Source: Bugula neritina | Lineage: Eukaryota > Bryozoa > Gymnolaemata > Cheilostomatida > Bugulidae | DNA: 64,000 nt | Reading direction: 5' to 3' | NCBI GenBank assembly: GCA_964035545.1 | Contig: OZ037773.1 | Span: 7,243,251-7,307,250 of the forward strand | Part shown: positions 40,435 through 53,372 of the stretch, piece by piece | Position numbering within the stretch: position 1 is the stretch's first letter | Layout of the letters: each line of letters opens with the position of its first letter | Program-made: the position numbers and the translations under genes | Notes under the pieces: generated by a model | Seen by the model: the letters and a program-made list of their open reading frames with translations, nothing else | The model's database searches: none | Told to the model about the DNA's origin: nothing

Positions 40435-42333
40435 GGCTAAATTTCGGCCTGTTCATTCACGCAAAATTCGAAATACTACTCCCAAGCACTTGAGGCTGAG
40501 GGAAGGGAAGAAAAAATCACCTGCCAAATGCTGCTACCGGGTTGGTGTGAAATGGTCATGTGATGCACTCGATTGTTTATTATTCGTTAGAATAGCAGTG
40601 GGCGCGGTTTTGCAAAGCGGAGACAAACCTTCATAAAATGCTTCCGCATCCTCCAATTAAGAGACGACAACCACTAAAAAGTAAAACAAGTTCTACAGCT
40701 GCATAGATCACGTCGGGTAGTTAACTACCAACAATTAAGTTCAATTCTTACCAATAACCAATCCCAACAACATTGATAAGCATACAAACAGTTATCAACA
40801 CACCGAGACAGCAAAAAACATGTAATTTCAATGGCTATAATATATTATTAGGGTGAAGAATTAAAATAACTTCTATGACCAAATTATTATAACTGCAAAT
40901 AGTTATTACAATGAATGAAACTCCAAGTAAGGATTAAAAAATTAACATAAAATTTTTGTTTGCAGCGTTTTAAATGTTTAATCACAAAATTTTTAAATTG
41001 ACAAGAATAAATTATAAAATATATAAAACAAAAATGCTTCTTTAGTTCGTCCTTTGAAACAAATATAATATTTGAGGTTATATTATAGCTGCCGTCTATG
41101 TCGGCTCGAGATGTTGGAGGTTTTTTAGAATTGTTATTAAGGATAATTGTGTTATTGTTATAATATAACAGTAACACAATTATCAATATTAATATCATTA
41201 ATATTTATAACTTTATTTTTTAAATATATGCTTGAAGCTGTAGTTCAATTTTTTTCATCAATAAAATTGTTTTAATTAGGTACTTGTTTTGATTTTAGTT
41301 GCAGCATGAACAACTACAAGTGAGCATGAGTATAAGTATAACTATAACATTAAGTTTAACTATAACTAAAAATATTCACATTGATATTGTCATTGATGAT
41401 TGATATTCATATTCACTATCAGTATCATATTGCCACACTCACTATCACTCTAATCATCATTGTGATTTTTGCAATTCAGATTGTAATAATAATAATTATT
41501 TTTATTATGATTAACATACTGATAATCATAATATAATTATAACTGTCAACATCATGATCATGATTTTGTGTATTGATATACTATTATCCATAATACTCAT
41601 ACTCATACTGTGCAAACTATAACTATCACTGCCATGCACTCACTGTGGCATTGATTAAATGAGATTGAAAGTTAAAATATAATAAAATCAAATGATATTG
41701 TTGCAGTACTGATTAAAAAAGCTAGAGTGTTCTAATTCAAATTAGTGGTCTTTTTAAATAATTTCATTATATTTTGAAAACTAGTTTTTTTATTTTCAAC
41801 ATATTAATTTTAGCATATAAGTTATCAAAAGAGGCAATAACATGGCATATTTTTATTCTGTAAACTTAAGCTTTTTAAAACATGAAAACCGTGAATGCAT
41901 TTTGAAATATTTAAATATTTTTCATTACTAGTGTAAAATTCAACGAGTAGATATTTACAGGGTTCTCAATTTCTTGTTTATTATCAAAGGATTGTACAGC
42001 ACTGCTATAATCTACCATGACACCACACTATATAAAGCAGGCAAATTATTTTACCTAATCTCTACAATATATATGTATGACTATTGTCGAGCAGAGATCT
42101 ATGCCAAATCAGATTTATTTTAAACTAACAGTATTCGACTGCTCTGATATATTTATAATTCACAGCCAGTAGTCTTCATATATTTTTCAGATCAGCTACA
42201 GCTTTGATACTCTACATAACCAGTATGGGCAGGTCCTCAAAGCTTTTCTAATGTTGCCCTATTGACTTATAGCTGAGGCTGATATATATGCTGGTATTAC
42301 CAACTTCTTTGCTTTAACCAGAAGGACAAGAGT
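40435..42333. other. intergenic, divergent promoter region of alpha-actinin and the 624-aa gene
   Basis: About 1.9 kb between two divergent starts. The first few hundred bases upstream of alpha-actinin are less AT-rich than the rest. Six-base-period clusters occupy about 41320-41640. No further exon was seen on either strand. Confidence 0.5.
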
Positions 42334-45300
42334 ATGGCGACTTTCAAACAGGGCTCGAAAGCAGCTCTGCCAGTAAGTGACTTATTCATGAGTGTTTAAG
42401 CCTTTGTACTGTACACTAGTTCTTTATGGTAGAGGGAAGTTTACAATATAGAAAGTTCAATTAATTAATATGCTAAAATACACTAAACAGAGCTGAGCAT
42501 ATACCTATGGAGCCTGTGCAGTATAAAATGGAAAAGCATATAACTCCACCAAGAATAGATACAACTTATGTATGTGGGAATGTTTTTATATTTGTACACC
42601 CAAACAACAAACATACACACACACAATATACACAAAACTTACACACATAACATGTATTACACGTACATAGTTTTTATTCATCTTCTTAGCAATGTTATGA
42701 TGAAAGAATTATTAACACATTATGGTTTCTTAATTTATATTGTTACAAACCCAACTCACAGCTCATGCAAAATGTGTATCTAATGACATGCTAGATGTAA
42801 AGCAGCACATGTTAAGATCTGCTTATGTCCAATAGAGTTCTGGATGAAAAAAATGATCAAAACTGATGCTTGTTATTGCAAACATCATCTAGCTTATAGT
42901 AACTGAAGGTATTTGGTCACTTTGTAATAATTTAGTATAAATTATTTAATAAAAGACTAAAGCTCGTGGAGGGGAAGGCAGAAGCAAAAAGAGTTCCCAA
43001 CTAACAATAAACAAGTCTAATAGTCGGTTGAATATGAGGCAGAAAAGAAAGATGGCATCTCTTATGTCAATTTGCGCAGATGATGTGACAAAACTTGAAC
43101 TACCTTTTCAAGATCAGGCTTCATTCTGCACTGTGGGCAACACTCTTATACATTTAGTTAAATGTTCCACTGAATGGGGAAACAAGCGTAAGTGTTTGAC
43201 TGCATACTATATCAGCAATAATTTGATTATCTTTTCCATTATACAGTAGATGTGCACTTGTATATACTTTATGCTAAACACAATTTCAGTAATTTGTTCG
43301 TAAAAAGTTTTTCGTGTTGGGTTATCAAATAAATTAGGTTTTGGCACGCGATACTAATGAAATAAAATAGTTTTTTTCTTTTGACACATTTGCAAAGATA
43401 TGGGTAATGTACAGCTCAAATAAACTGTTTTTAGTATGTTTTATCATTTCAATAATTTACTCGTGCTTCTCTGAAACATAAATATGTTTTCTCAATATAT
43501 GGTTGTTTACATGGTTTTTTTATTTAATCAGATACATCAAATGATAATTGCGATGTGTGTAAAGCTGAAAGAAAGGCCATCATTGATGAAATAAAACAGA
43601 AAATAAGTGACAGGTTGAACTCCCACCTTAAGGCAGCCAATCAAAATGAGGTAGACATCAAACACATATTATATCTATTACATAATGAAACTATTATAGT
43701 GTTGGAAATAGTATTCTTCGAGAAAATATAGTAAATGAATGTATGTTGCATATGGTGTGTTTTCAATGCTTACACTGTGGTTAATAAAAGATATTGTACG
43801 TCATAGCTAAAATGTTCAGAGCTATGTTTAGCAGAAGCTGGGGGATTCAAATGAAGTCAATTTGGAGCAAGATCCAGTAACAGTCATGTAAGTTCACATC
43901 TTATGCATGTATAGAGTAACCGCAACATGTTTTGTGGAGTTTTTAAAGGTAGACTAGCTCGCATAGTTTATAGCTTTAAGTCATAGAAATTCTATTTTCA
44001 ATTCTATTTACTAAATTAAATACAATATTAATGCAATTCTTTGTAATCTATGCAGTAAGTGTACATCAACCTCCGATTATATACATTCTACATACTTACT
44101 GTATATATTTAGTTTTAAAGCGTTTATAAATACTTACTGCAGTAAGCATATATAGACCTTCTAATATAAGCAGAAGGGCAATTAACATGGACATGCAGAG
44201 ATGCTGCCAAAGGTTTGTAATTAATTAAGTGTGCAGAATGAGGAGGGCACAACTTCTCATTCTGCTTGGCCCATAAACTTCCTTTTTTCCTCTTCCTAAG
44301 CATATTATCAATAAGACCATGGCCTGTGTGTAATATGTAGCATGAGTAACTTTTGGTGACTATTTATATTTATAGCCCAACGATTTAGGGCCTCAGTCTT
44401 ATTTATGAGGTTAAGGTCAAGTTTAGGGCTATTGTGTTGCATAGTGTAAAACCATTAGTTAGTATGAAGCCTGTAACAGATTGGCGAAAACTTGCTAGAT
44501 GGACTGAAAAAGTTACTTATTTTATGTGAAGTTTCATCTCAGACAAAATTATACTGTCTAGCGAGACTTAGTTGTGCTTTTTTCTTTGAATGGTTAGGGT
44601 GGATCCAGTCACTCCTCCCGTACATGATACTACGGAAAATCAGCAACATAAGCCTAAAGACGTAACGTTCACAGGAGGAAAGAGCAGCACACTGCAGCCC
44701 CACATTTCTGGCATGAAATCAAAGGCTGGGTTATACCAGGGTGCAAATACCCGGGTTAAAGGAGTATAGTTCATTTTATTTAATAATAACTTGACAGGTT
44801 TTTTATTCATGAAAGCACAACATACTAGCTTAAATCATTACTAGAGAGAAACTTAAATCCCACATCAGTGACTTTCATCTTTTTTCAAGGGTAGATATAC
44901 TCTGTCTATGACTAACATAAACAAGCATAAGTCAACTCTGTTGGCAGCTCGGAAAAGTCAGCTGTCGGCCAAATCTTCCATGGCCAGCGTCTCTAGTCAA
45001 GGTGTGTTCCCATCGTGATTATAGTAGTTTTTATAGCATCATGGATCATGGTTATACTTCTTGCTCAAAATTAAAATATTTTGTGAAATTTTAGTTTGCA
45101 AATTCTAACGCAGTTTTTGTTGTGTACCACATATTCCAGTGTGTGTTATAAACATACAATGATAAATAACATGAATCTCTTGATAGAAAAACTAATAAAA
45201 TCGATCCATGATTTATAGGCTGACTAACTAATTTTAAAGTAAAGATAAAAAATTTGAGTTTTAGATTAAATTTGGTAATATCTTTTAGCTATGCTTGTGT

Positions 45301-48300
45301 AGTTGGTAAAAATTAATGTGGACGTATATTGTGTTTGTTATACACCCACTCTCCATGTGGTGGTTATAGCGTGGTGAATTGTTGTACTACCGTTTACTCT
45401 GTAGACTCACTGAATGGCAAGTTAATCAGCTACACAGAATGGGATAAAATCAAAGAACAAACCTTAGAAGCCTTATACGAGGCTAATCCAGATATTGATA
45501 AGCTTTATGGGTAAAGTTACTATTGATGGTTCTATTTCTTTATCACAATACTATCTTTTAAGTTACTAAAATATGTTGTATTTTTAAAAATAACATGATA
45601 AAGTATTTAAGTAAAATATAGTATAAATTATAATGGTTAGTTAAGTCACTATATACATTTATATTACATATGGAATATAATAGATATAATATATAAAATG
45701 TATAGTTACATTATTATAGAATGTACATACATGTATAAAGGTATGTATATACTGCTATAGAATGTACGTGTATTACTATAGGGTGTACCATCATATAAAA
45801 AAGTGTGTGTATATGTCATTATATAATTTACTCACAGATAAGAAAGGTATATATGTTATAGAATGTACGTACAGATAAGAAAGGTATATATTATTATAGA
45901 ATGTACGTGCAGATAAGAAAGGTATATATGTTATAGAATGTACGTACAGATAAGAAAGGTATATATTATTATAGAATGTACGTGCAGATAAGAAAGGTAT
46001 ATATGTTATAGAATGTACGTACAGATAAGAAAAGTACGTATGAACAGCCCAGAGATGTCCAACACATGTAACGAGTCGCAGGCTCTACTAGACAATACAG
46101 TATCCCAGCTCTATCAGACCATGACGGACCCCTGCAGGGAAAACATGCAGCTCAACAAAGTACAGGATACAGAGATGTCGGTTCTCACAGTGAGTAACTT
46201 GAACACACTTCACTGCAATGTAGAAAGGCATTCTCCGGTAAACAATACCACAGTCAGAAATTTTCTAGCTCTTAAATATATAGATTAATAAGCTATGTTT
46301 GCTTCCTGTCTGGGAAAATATTTAAAATGTCTTTTTTTTAATTGTCTTGCTAGTTTCTAATGTCCTTTTAATGAAATCATTCTCATGGCTGTTTCGCCAT
46401 TTTGAAATGAAAGTATTATAATAATTAGTAAAAGTTGTTTGGCAACCACTAGTAATAGAGCTCAAGGTTTGTTAAGTCAAACAGACATGAAAGCAGATAG
46501 GCTATAAAAGCAAAAGTACTGATCTCAGGGCTGTGTAATTTGTAATTTCATAAACTAAAGCATAAACTCATTCTGTGTTATAAAATATTTAGTTACAACA
46601 CTCAGTTACACTTTGGTTACAGGTAGCTCAGTGCTTCTCTCCAATTGATTGGTATATACTGCTTTTGTTGAAGTAATATGTCAATAAGTTGATATGTCCA
46701 CATGTTATAGCCTAACGGAATATCTTCTTAAATGAAAAAAAAGGTTTTGGTAAGTTTAATCATGTTGTGAGATATGAACTAGTCACCAGGATTGCCATCT
46801 AATATATGTGTTATACAGAGTCTCATACAAGCCACACAGACTCTTAAACATCAGCTTCAACTCTTCAACATCTTTGATAGAGACGGGGTTATCAAAAGAG
46901 CTGAGGCTAAAATAAAAGACAGGATTAAAAAGACTATTGCTGTGGCTGCTAAGTCTAAAAATAGGTCAGAGAGAAGATAACTGACGCAATACATGATATT
47001 ATCTAGCTGTTTAACTTTAATATATTTTGTATACCACATTATATATCTGTTAAGTTGTGTAATTTCAATATATCTTATATGAAGCCATATTATATCACAT
47101 ATAACTGCTCAATTAGTAAAACAAGCTTAAACATTTCACAATACCCATTAAATGCTGAGCTTACAAACACAAAATTGAACAATCTGGAATTTTGGTTACG
47201 ATTATAAAGAAGCAAGACACAATTTCAAAAGTTTCTATCTTTTAACAATTTATTTCGAGAGTTATGCATGCAGGAACAGCTTCATGGTATCAGACTAGAC
47301 TGGCCTTAGAATATTGTCCAATTAAAATGATCCCTAAACTGATACGCAATGATGCTGTATAGATACCATAAATACTGGCTGTGATAAACTGCCTATCAAC
47401 TTATTCTTAGTACCGTAATTTGCAGAGACCAACTAACTGAACTTATCATCATTATGAAGAACAACACATTTCTCAAGTCACATGACCTGCTGGATACAGC
47501 CAGACGGCAAGTTCAAGGACTAACGTATGATGACTTCATCACGAAACACAGTAACAGACTGAAACAGCAAGGGCCTGTTACCAAGAAGACTGGTACTAGA
47601 TAGAATGTAGTTTATTTATAATATAGCTTATCTATATCTAAAGCAGCATAGAATGCATTCTATATTAGCTTTTCTGTAGCAGCATACACAGAACGCCTCA
47701 TACTTTGTCTATGATATAGTCTGCTGCGTTTTACAGGCTGTCTCACACTCACATGATCAAAGATTTCATAACTCAAAACTACAGATCTTTTTTAAACTAA
47801 GAATGAAACATTGCAGAAAGGGTTTACTTCTGAATTTGTTTGTTATTTGCTTATACAGTAAATATACTCCAACACATCCTACACATTACTTTCTACATCA
47901 TTTAATTGCAGCTCTGCTCTATACACCACTGTGTGCATAGTGCAGATTACTAGAGATGAGGAAAATAGAACATAGAAGTGTTGTAATTTTGAAAAAACTA
48001 AACCTTGTTTACTGTGTACCATAACTTATAAACAATATTATATTATATACAGCAGGAGTGAAGGAAGAAAATCAACTGAAATCAAAGCTGACTAAACTGG
48101 TACAGGAAATAGAAGCTGTACAAGAAGAAAATGGCGAAGATGGTGTAAATGTGGAGCTGAACAGTCAACTTCTGATTAGATTAATTGAACTGCTGGAGAA
48201 GTATTTGAAAAAGTATATTCTTACAATAGGGCCTAATTATATTATTATTTATATATTTTATTGCACAGTGTTATAATTTTCAAGATATGGCTTATATGAC

Positions 48301-49772
48301 CCTGTATCTCAGTTTATGACACTACAATATACCTTAAAAGATGTATCACATTAAACCAAATATTATCCATGAAAAATTAATTATTTAGTAGTTGTATGCA
48401 TGAGCTAAAATGGCTGATATTAGCTAAAGCTGATGACATAATTAGTATAACTAACACATTTTTGGGTAGGTGGCAGTTTCCTTTTGCCTATAGAAAATTT
48501 CCACTGTAACATGAAGCAATGACTTATAAACTCAAAAGTTATAAACCTAAGCTACTCAGAGTTTAGACCTAGTAGCACCTGTTCAGCCTGCTAGTGCACC
48601 CAATGTGTTTATAACGGGAGGTGCTCACGTGCTCCTTGCTGTGATGTAGGCTGGGTGATGTAGAGAGCGTAGAGTATTCTGGCGGTTTGGAACTTTACTA
48701 TAAAATCATAAGAGGAGCTATTCGAAGGGTGAGTCATATTACTCAGTACTCTTAGAGTGAGTTATATTCCTGCTTTTCTACGTCTGAGTTGCCTTCTCTA
48801 TTCTTTGAAAAAAAATCGCATTTCTCAGTACACTTGAAATACATCTTGTCTAGTACTTTATGCTACTTTATTTTCTCAGTACTTGCTGTACGCACAGGTA
48901 TTACTCTGTTCTGTTTATTCAGACCGTTCAGGCTAAAGACTCTGGAGAAGATGTTACCAAGTTACGCAAAGTTCTACAGACACGAGGTCGTACCCTCCCA
49001 CTGCGAATCAAGACCCTGGAGTTATGTCAGTTAGTAGACAGGTACTGTATCTTAAATATGTAGTTTGTTTGGTACATAGGTTATTTAGAGCATTGCATTT
49101 TGTAGATCCATTGCATTGATGATTTATCCAATGCCAAAGTTTATTTCACATGCAAAACTGCAATACATAAGCTGAATACAGTTTTCATAAAAATGCATTC
49201 TTTTCATCCTAAAATTGACACAATATAAAAATTTTTCTAATGCAATCAATTACCCAATTGTGTCATTTTCTATGCAGCCTGCCACATACTTGATGTAAAT
49301 ATTATGTTTATTGAAATCTTAATTAGTCTTTCAATACAATGAAACAGGTTTCGGGTCACTAAGACTCTGCTAGAGAATTCACAGAACAGAGACCAGAGCG
49401 CCACCAAGTCGCACGTCCAAACCATCCATGAAGTCAGCAAAAATCTACATACTTTGCTAAAAGACCCCAAATGTTAGTATAATGAGCAGCAATTGTTCTG
49501 CTTATTTCCATTATGAGCTTTTTCTGTAGAAAGTTAATTATAGAGCATATAACTTAGTCTAAAAGTCATTGATACATGAACATGGATACTCTGTGGGCCC
49601 CTCACCACTTTTAACAATGTGCAGCTAGATAGCATGGAGTAACAACTTGTCTGAAATTTTAGTGAGTAAAATAGCACCGGAGAGGTTGAGAGAAACGCTA
49701 CAGAACCAATCAAACCAGCTCCTTCAGAGAAACAGACTGGAGACAACAGGATCTGAGAGTACAATAGAGTAG
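42334..49772 (+). CDS. unrecognised 15-exon gene, 624 aa, helical/coiled-coil protein
   Basis: Exons: 42334-42372, 42956-43187, 43532-43650, 43832-43887, 44598-44754, 44890-45001, 45405-45510, 46030-46189, 46819-46964, 47426-47592, 48053-48200, 48650-48728, 48923-49041, 49348-49472, 49663-49772. All junctions are GT-AG with consistent phase and no internal stop, which is strong evidence for a real gene. The protein starts MATFKQGSKAALP, has a basic Ser/Lys-rich segment, a Cys/His cluster (KCSTEWGNKHTSNDNCDVCK, possibly metal-binding), a Ser-rich linker (SQLSAKSSMASVSS), then long helical stretches (TLKHQLQLFNIFDRDGVIKR, KLTKLVQEIEAVQEENGEDG, LLIRLIELLEK) and a Gln/Asn-rich end. There is no signal peptide or membrane segment. 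I do not recognise a family; a cytoskeletal or ciliary scaffold is a guess. Exon 8's acceptor lies inside a minisatellite. Exon 11 has a CAGCAG tandem acceptor and two in-phase donors (48200 and 48212). Confidence 0.85.
45834..46032 (+). repeat. 37/39-bp minisatellite carrying the exon 8 acceptor
   Basis: About five units of ACAGATAAGAAAGGTATATAT plus (G/AT)TATAGAATGTACGT, alternating 37 and 39 bp as a 76-bp higher-order pair, run straight into exon 8 of the 624-aa gene. The true acceptor, ACAGATAAG/AAAAGTACG, is the last partial unit. Each upstream unit therefore contains a near-identical ACAGATAAG/AAAGG. Confidence 0.9.
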
Positions 49773-50852
49773 AGTAAGAAGAGCAGCTTTCTCTGCATCT
49801 GGTCAACTGATGCTGTCTATAAAAGGTTGATTTTGAAAGTTGTGTTTGATGACCAGATTTTCGTTATATGTCTGTTATGGTTATAGTTTCGACAAAATCA
49901 TAATAATAATAAAAAAGTTAAAGATGACCAAAGTTTTTCAATATCATGCAAAAAGAGTTTATGGATGACTAAACTAACCAATTCATTTCTCAGTTGTGTT
50001 TGCTACTACAAATGGTTTATGAAAATGTGGGTAATTATTTTATTCTCCCAATTGAAAATCGCAGTTGAAAACATTTGCAGCCCCATACTGTTCAACATCT
50101 AATGTTACCAACCCTAGTTCTCAAATCTCAACTTTGTATTTTATGAATTGGCTTTGGAGAAGTGGTTTATTAATTGAATATTGAAGCTACAACTCAAAGA
50201 AGAAGCTTTAGAGCACATGTTAGCTGGTGTCAGCTTCGGCTGATGATACCTAATAGTCAAGGCCGTGTCAGTATCGCCCTGAATTAGCTGTAGAAAAGAA
50301 TATTTTGATTTGAATGCTGATTGAATAAATTGCTATTGTTACCTCACAAATTATATATGCAGAAATTGAAGTCACAGAATAGTATTGCTGACCCATTTAC
50401 ATATAATACTACATTTATGAAACATTAATATATAAGAAATAGTTGATTGCTGTAATGAAAATGCTTTAAAAATGTCTAATAATCAATACCAAAATTGGAT
50501 ATTTGTAATCAAATGACAAATTGCCACAGCTATCAGCGTTCCAATATGCACTGTATGAGAATCCAGTTACTAAAAATTGTAGTAGAGTATAGAAAGTTTG
50601 TTTAAGAATTATTTTACATAAATTAACAGGCCACAGTACACTATTATATAGCAAATAGTTTTACCAAAACTTACAAAAACACTACAATTATATAAAAATT
50701 GTCGAGGATGAAGATGGCCTATGTTGTATGATAGCATACAAACAAGTGAAAATGGTCCAGCAAAGTTAACAGAGAATCGACAGGCACTTGTATGTAGTGT
50801 CGAATGATGCAAGTCACTTGTGTTGATGTCAGAAGTCTTGCAAGAAGCCTTG
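49773..50852. other. intergenic, convergent 3' ends
   Basis: About 1.1 kb between the stop of the 624-aa gene and the stop of MED12. It holds a candidate AATAAA for the former at 49908. The rest is AT-rich with no gene seen. Confidence 0.5.
49908..49913 (+). promoter_or_regulatory. candidate polyadenylation signal of the 624-aa gene
   Basis: AATAAA 136 bases after the TAG stop at 49772, within a TAATAATAATAAAAAAG stretch. The low complexity of that stretch weakens the call. Confidence 0.35.
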
Positions 50853-53280
50853 TTAATAGTTGCCGTACTGAGGTGGCAAGTTACCAGTGTACTGGGCAGA
50901 AGGGGGCTGGCCAGGCTGGGTTTGCTGAGGTAAACTGTTCCCTCGCTGCATGTACTGAGGCCCGGGTGCGTGGACCATTCGACTATCTTGCTGTGACTGC
51001 AAAATTACACATAGCAGGGTACAAAAGCATAACATTTATATTATATTCATTAAAGAAAGTTGACAAATCTAAAATTACCATAAAATCCTAAAAAACACTT
51101 CTGAGTTGGTGCAGAGGGTATGAAATTATTCATGCATATGTGATTAATTATTTTATTCACACAATTCAAAATGGCAGTTGTAAAGAGTTAACAACTTCAC
51201 ATTATAATTGTTTGAAATATCATTTTACAAACTTAGCAATCAAATCACATGGATCCCAGCTGTCCAATTAAAAACCGGCTATAACCGTAGCATCTTCCAA
51301 ATAAGCAAGACACAAATGCATAAAAAGAAAAGTGAGATGATGGCATCTCTCTACAAACTGACCTGATAATGCTGAGGATACTGAGTGTTGTAAGCTCCCC
51401 CTGGTGGCTGGGCTGCAGGTTGACCGCCTTGAGCATACCTGCCCATAGGCTGAGAGGCAGCATTGTATGACATCATAGAAGAGTGAGACTGCTGACCACC
51501 ACTCATCATCATGCCACCTAAACATGGAGGACATCAGGTTAAATGTCTTTCTCATCTCCCAATATTAGCGAATCAATTTAATTATTCACAAACTGGAAAT
51601 AAATAAAACTTTTAAAGGCTGTCAAACTACTAAATGCACTTCCAAGGGTCGCAGTTGCTTAACATTTTCCAATGAGGAGTTTTTTGTCCCTAATCAGGCC
51701 TTTACTCTTTCATCACAGGTGGTAGACCTTTATTACAGTTATTTTTCTATCTTATATTTTAAAGTTTTTTTTTCACAAAAATGAGTAAAATTAAGGATTG
51801 TTAACTTGCATCTTCCTACACTGATGAGTTCTGATAAAGTTCTAGTCCAGCTATGTTAATGCACAAGGTTAGGATCTTAAGCTAAAGAAAGTGATTTTAG
51901 AAACCATCTAGTAATTCTAAAACTGCAAAATTAATGAATTTTATAGAGAGTAGATAATTGCAAAGTTTTAATTTCAACAGTAGCTTATAATATACATGTA
52001 TAGAGAGAGTAACTCCACAAAGCATCAATAAGGCAGACAATGATAGCTGCATCATTGCCTAGCATAGTGTAAATGTGTTCATACCTTGAGGGGGGTTAGT
52101 AGGAGCCCCGTAACTTGGTGGCTGAGGCATGTAATTCTGTGAATGCATTCTGTTAGGAAATTGTGCACTCGCAGGATATTGTGGAGGCGGGTTTTGTTCG
52201 TAACGGGTTCCACGCCCAACTCCGCTCTTATTCTTGATGAACATAGTCAGCTGCTCCTTTGTATACATGGAGCCAGAAGGGGCGTCTATACCGTACCCCC
52301 CTACTGCATGCTGGGGAGGTACCTGGCTATGTTGCATCATCATACCTAGAAGATAATATAAACATGAATAAAATGAGCAGCGAAGGTGGCTACAAACTCT
52401 ACTGATTGAGTAGCAGAACTCAGCTATAACTCACCTGACTGAGCCTGTCTATTTCTCAGGTGATGGTCTAGCGTCTCCTTCACATTAGGTCGGGCAGTGG
52501 GGTGTCTCACCATCCCGCTACTTGCTGGTATGTTGTAGGAACTCGCGTAGCCTTGGGGCGTGCCTCGTGCACCAGTAGACCAAGAACCTGTATAGATATG
52601 TCAACAGACATGAGAGAGAGAGAGTGGTTACTCACAATGTCTACTATTAGAAGGTGTTACGTGTTCTGAGTCATCACCTGGTGCTGCCGCCATGGAGCCC
52701 GCTGCCATTCGGTTGTCAAACTGCGGCTGAGAAGGAATAGTGGCGTAGGGAGCTGCCTTCGCGGCGCTGCTGTTGCGAGACGTTCGTCGTTTGGAAGGTT
52801 TGACGGGAACTTTCTGAACGGGAACTTTTGGAACAGGAACAGAGGTGGCCAGGTGCCTGGCACGTGTGTCGCTTCCTGACGCTTTAGCCACGCCCTCGTC
52901 CTAGCATACGACAGAGATTATCAGTAGAACATCGCACACTGTATTTTATACACAGAGCAGACTTTTCAAACTTGACTTTTCTTAGAAACAGATCAGTATA
53001 AAATTTACTGAAATAAAACTCACGCTCCCCTCCGGGATTTCCGTATCTATCTCCTCTGGCGGTAAAGGGGGTGGAGCTAAGAAATCAAGCGACCCTGACG
53101 CTCTCGCCATCTGGTGGTTGTGCTGAACAAGAAGTCTGTGCTGCTCTTCTGGATCCAAGGCTTTTCTTTCCAGCTGTTACAAATATGTACATTGGTCAGT
53201 CACGAAAGTATCGGCCAATAGCATGCTCTGAAACTTAACATGCTTTAAGCTCTACTAACATAGATTCAAATTAAGTGAGT

Positions 53281-53316
<36 letters not shown>

Positions 53317-53325
53317 GCACGCATG

Positions 53326-53372
<47 letters not shown>

